DNA of 57,993 nucleotides from JAKFEW01 sp036675505 (lineage in GTDB: Bacteria; Cyanobacteriota; Sericytochromatia; S15B-MN24; JAQBPE01), in NCBI GenBank assembly GCA_036675505.1, contig JAKFEW010000086.1:1-57993 (forward strand). The letters are read 5' to 3'. The translations under genes were made by a program, and so were the position numbers. The first letter of the stretch is position 1. Each line of letters opens with the position of its first letter. Positions 55,836 to 57,993 of this stretch are shown here, in pieces. The notes beneath the pieces were generated by a model, which did not search any database, was not told where the DNA came from, and was given only the letters and a program-made list of their open reading frames with translations.

Positions 55836-57476
55836 TTAATCTTCGGCCGAAACGCCGGCCATTGCTGGATCGCAAGCGAGCTGGTCGAAAGCGGCGAGCA
55901 GATCGAGCCCGAAATCCGGGTCGCCCAGCGTCGTTAACAGCATGCGCCGCTCCTCGTCGTCCTTCGCGAACGCCGAGTAGACCGACTGGTGCCTGAACAC
56001 GCCCGGCAGCGCCCACAGCAGCTGGTCGGGCAGGCGGCGGCCGGGGAAACAGCCCTGGAAGTACACGACGAGCGCGAACAGGAAGACCAGCACGTGGTGG
56101 GCGGTGGTCAGGTCCTGCGCGAAGGCGTAGCCCTTCTCGAAGAGCAGCCCGCGCAGGAGCCGCAGAATGACTTCCTGCTGCGGGAAGTCGTGCTCCACCG
56201 CGAGCGGCGGCGGCGGGGTCGGGATCGTCAGGCCGAAGCGCGAGGCGTATTCGTGGACGAACGCCCGCCAGCGCGCGCGCTCGGGCGGCGAGGCCACGAC
56301 CGGCGGCCGGGCGGCCTCGGCGTCGGCGTCGAACGGGACGCCATCCCCCAGGCAGCGGAGGTAGCGCTCGCCGAGCCAGAGCCGCCGCGCGACCGGCAGG
56401 TCGTCCCGTGCGAGCAGCGCGAGCAGGTCCGCCTCGGCCGCCTTGAAGGCGGGCCACGGCACGCTCGAGCCTGGACGGAGGCGGAAGGTGTCGGGCACCT
56501 CCTCCACCGGCGCGATCGCCATGCGCGACCAGATCTCGGCGGCCCGGCTCGCGAGCGGCTCGCCCAGGTTGCCGCGCGCGCTGCCGCACGTCATCGAGGC
56601 GGTCACCGCCACGCCGTCCGGCGTGGGTCGGAACTGCAGCGGATAGACCGCGCAGGCCGGGAAGAGCTGCCGCCCGGCCACCTGGTGCACGAGGCAGTGG
56701 CCGTGCTCGTTGAGGTAGCGGCAGCGCTCGCCCTTGTCGCGGACCTGCAGGCTGCCGTCCTCGAGCACCGGCAGTTGCACCCCGGCGAGATCCGGCCGGC
56801 CGTGCGCGGCCCAGTCGATCGCGTCGATGACTTGCTGCATCGGCGCCGGCACGTCGATCGCGAAGCCGTTGTGGCAGCAGCTGGTCGACATCTGGCAGGT
56901 GAACCGCTCGTCGGGCAGCGTGGTGATCGCGGGCTCGGGCCGGCCATAGAGCCGGTACCAGGCCACGTCGAGCCACGAGCGCGGCGCGACCATCAGCGCG
57001 GCCTCGCCGTACACGAAATCGGCGGTCGTCTGCATCCGGCCATCCGCCCAGCGCCAGGGCCGCGGCGCCTCGGCGAGCGTGAGCCAGTCGATCCGCCAGG
57101 CCCCGGCGTGCAGCTGCCAGCCGACCGCGAGGTGCAGGGGCCGCCCGTCGTGGCGCTCGTTGGCGGTGTACCAGGCCACCACGCGATCGCCATCCGCGGC
57201 CTCGGCCGTCGTGGCCGCCAGACCCTCGAACGCGGGCCGCCGCGGCGCGTCCGGGTGCTCGCGCTCGTGCATGCGGTAGCCGGCGCCGTGCAGGAAGTGG
57301 AAGTCCTCGCGGTCCAGCTCCCGCGCGGCGCGCAGCTGGAGCTGGGCGTAGATCGGCGCGTCCGGCGCGTACGCATCGAAGACGCGCCGGCCGGCCGCCG
57401 GATCTTCGAGGGCCAGGAGGAAGTCTGCGAGGGCGTCGCGCAGGGCAGCGACGGTGTCGGGCGAGATCGGCGGCAT
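55836..57476 (-). CDS. Protein with NTF2-like domain and FliB/YkgJ-type cysteine cluster
   Basis: This is a 546-residue protein. Residues about 10-140 resemble a SnoaL/NTF2-like fold (VVAWYTANERHDGRPLHLAV, GWQLHAGAWRIDWLTLAEAP). Residues about 190-310 hold a cysteine cluster: FTCQMSTSCCHNGFAIDV, GERCRYLNEHGHCLVHQVAG, FPACAVYPLQF and a later MTCG. This is like the YkgJ/FliB family, in which cysteines bind an iron-sulfur or zinc cluster and FliB methylates flagellin lysines. The C-terminal helices are unassigned. The combination is unusual. Function not established. Confidence 0.65.
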   Translation of the reverse strand: MPPISPDTVAALRDALADFLLALEDPAAGRRVFDAYAPDAPIYAQLQLRAARELDREDFHFLHGAGYRMHEREHPDAPRRPAFEGLAATTAEAADGDRVVAWYTANERHDGRPLHLAVGWQLHAGAWRIDWLTLAEAPRPWRWADGRMQTTADFVYGEAALMVAPRSWLDVAWYRLYGRPEPAITTLPDERFTCQMSTSCCHNGFAIDVPAPMQQVIDAIDWAAHGRPDLAGVQLPVLEDGSLQVRDKGERCRYLNEHGHCLVHQVAGRQLFPACAVYPLQFRPTPDGVAVTASMTCGSARGNLGEPLASRAAEIWSRMAIAPVEEVPDTFRLRPGSSVPWPAFKAAEADLLALLARDDLPVARRLWLGERYLRCLGDGVPFDADAEAARPPVVASPPERARWRAFVHEYASRFGLTIPTPPPPLAVEHDFPQQEVILRLLRGLLFEKGYAFAQDLTTAHHVLVFLFALVVYFQGCFPGRRLPDQLLWALPGVFRHQSVYSAFAKDDEERRMLLTTLGDPDFGLDLLAAFDQLACDPAMAGVSAED

Positions 57477-57535
57477 GAGGGGCTCCGGCGGCTACGGGCG
57501 CCTGCCCCTTGTACCCGCCGCCCGGCGGGTCCGCG

Positions 57536-57993
57536 TTACGGGTTGTAGTCGATCTCGAGCTCGCTGGTCTGGCCCACTTCGAGGTCGTCCGAGCGGGTCC
57601 GGGCCTGGCCGGAGACGATCGCGTCGGACTTGATCTCGATGCCGGTGGTGCAGGGGCCGCGATCGCCCTTGCTCAGCGCCTTGATCGTGATGACGTTCTT
57701 GCCAGGCTGCAGCTGCATGGTCGCGATCGCGCCGGCGTTCGTGATGGTCACGTCCTCGAAGCCGGGCACGACCTTGCCGTTCAGCAGCACCTGGATGCGA
57801 TCGCCGTCTTCCGCTTCCTCGTCCCAGAAGCGGACCTTGATCTCATGCTTGTTGACCTGCACGTCGCCGGGCGGCGTGACAGGCGGGGTCGGCTGCGGCG
57901 GCGGCGAAGGAGGCGGCGGCGGGGGCGGCGGAGGCATCGGCGGCGGCGGCGGGGCGACGTTCATCGGCCGCGGCGGCGGCGGCGGGGGCGGGG
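57536..57993 (-). CDS. Partial protein with polyproline N-terminal stretch (runs off window)
   Basis: The stop is at 57536. An internal ATG at 57964 gives 142 residues, but the same frame stays open to the window edge with more prolines, so the true start is outside. About 35 prolines in runs precede a beta-sandwich-like domain (EIKVRFWDEEAEDGDRIQVL, QLQPGKNVITIKALSKGDRG). It may be a surface or cell-wall-spanning protein. It is preceded leftward by the cysteine-cluster gene. Confidence 0.6.
   Translation of the reverse strand, partial: PPPPPPPRPMNVAPPPPPMPPPPPPPPPSPPPQPTPPVTPPGDVQVNKHEIKVRFWDEEAEDGDRIQVLLNGKVVPGFEDVTITNAGAIATMQLQPGKNVITIKALSKGDRGPCTTGIEIKSDAIVSGQARTRSDDLEVGQTSELEIDYNP

Noticed and set aside
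1..57993. CRISPR arrays or rRNA genes
   Set aside because: No regularly spaced exact repeats with unique spacers and no rRNA-like sequence seen. The tandem repeats at 30-121 are contiguous and fit an IS end.

Overview
The window comes from a GC-rich bacterial chromosome (roughly 70% GC in the resident genes). It carries a lower-GC genomic islet and a near-complete Mu-like transposable prophage. The resident genes at 47.4-58 kb encode many lipoproteins with classic lipoboxes. One has Asn/Gly-rich 'SNNG' and NLIGKIR repeats of a kind I loosely associate with non-photosynthetic cyanobacterial relatives (Sericytochromatia-like). That placement is a low-confidence guess.

Layout. (1) 1-8.6 kb, islet. 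An IS21-type multi-repeat terminus (1-123) cuts into a trypsin-like protease gene. Next comes a leftward, lower-GC three-gene operon: a protein with a C-terminal HEPN-type R-x4-H motif, a 45-codon ORF, and a 1650-residue protein with 12 W-rich repeats, an SF2 helicase and an Rrp8-like methyltransferase. Adjacent genes share ATGA stop/start overlaps. A complete IS256-family element lies just upstream. I consider this operon the best candidate for an undescribed (probably defensive) system. (2) 8.8-9.6 kb, a resident gene whose 3' end runs into the prophage left end. (3) About 9.54-47.1 kb, the prophage. (4) 47.2-58 kb, tRNA-Phe, a NADAR protein, a CAP-domain lipoprotein, a metalloprotease with a helix-hairpin-helix tail, several lipoproteins and a Cys-cluster protein.

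The prophage has the full Mu toolkit: S24-type repressor, Ner-like protein, MuA and MuB homologues, GemA and Mor homologues, Dam-type methyltransferase, endolysin and holin-like genes, gp27/gp28 terminase, gp29 portal, gp30 and G morphogenesis proteins, I protease/scaffold, capsid, and a P2/Mu-type contractile tail. Its arrangement is not that of Mu. The repressor/early region sits in the middle, lysis and packaging genes run rightward to the right end, and the block from protease I to the tail spike runs leftward to the left end. Each late arm begins with a matching 25-bp promoter-like motif (27179-27203 and 39462-39486), which suggests one Mor/C-type activator drives both. The termini are packed with GATC sites, and the phage encodes its own Dam-like enzyme. 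A perfect 20-bp palindrome occurs inside both the repressor and transposase genes, where it encodes the same peptide. The tail assembly gene contains a canonical -1 frameshift heptamer.

All assignments come from reading the sequence and remembered family motifs; no database search was run.
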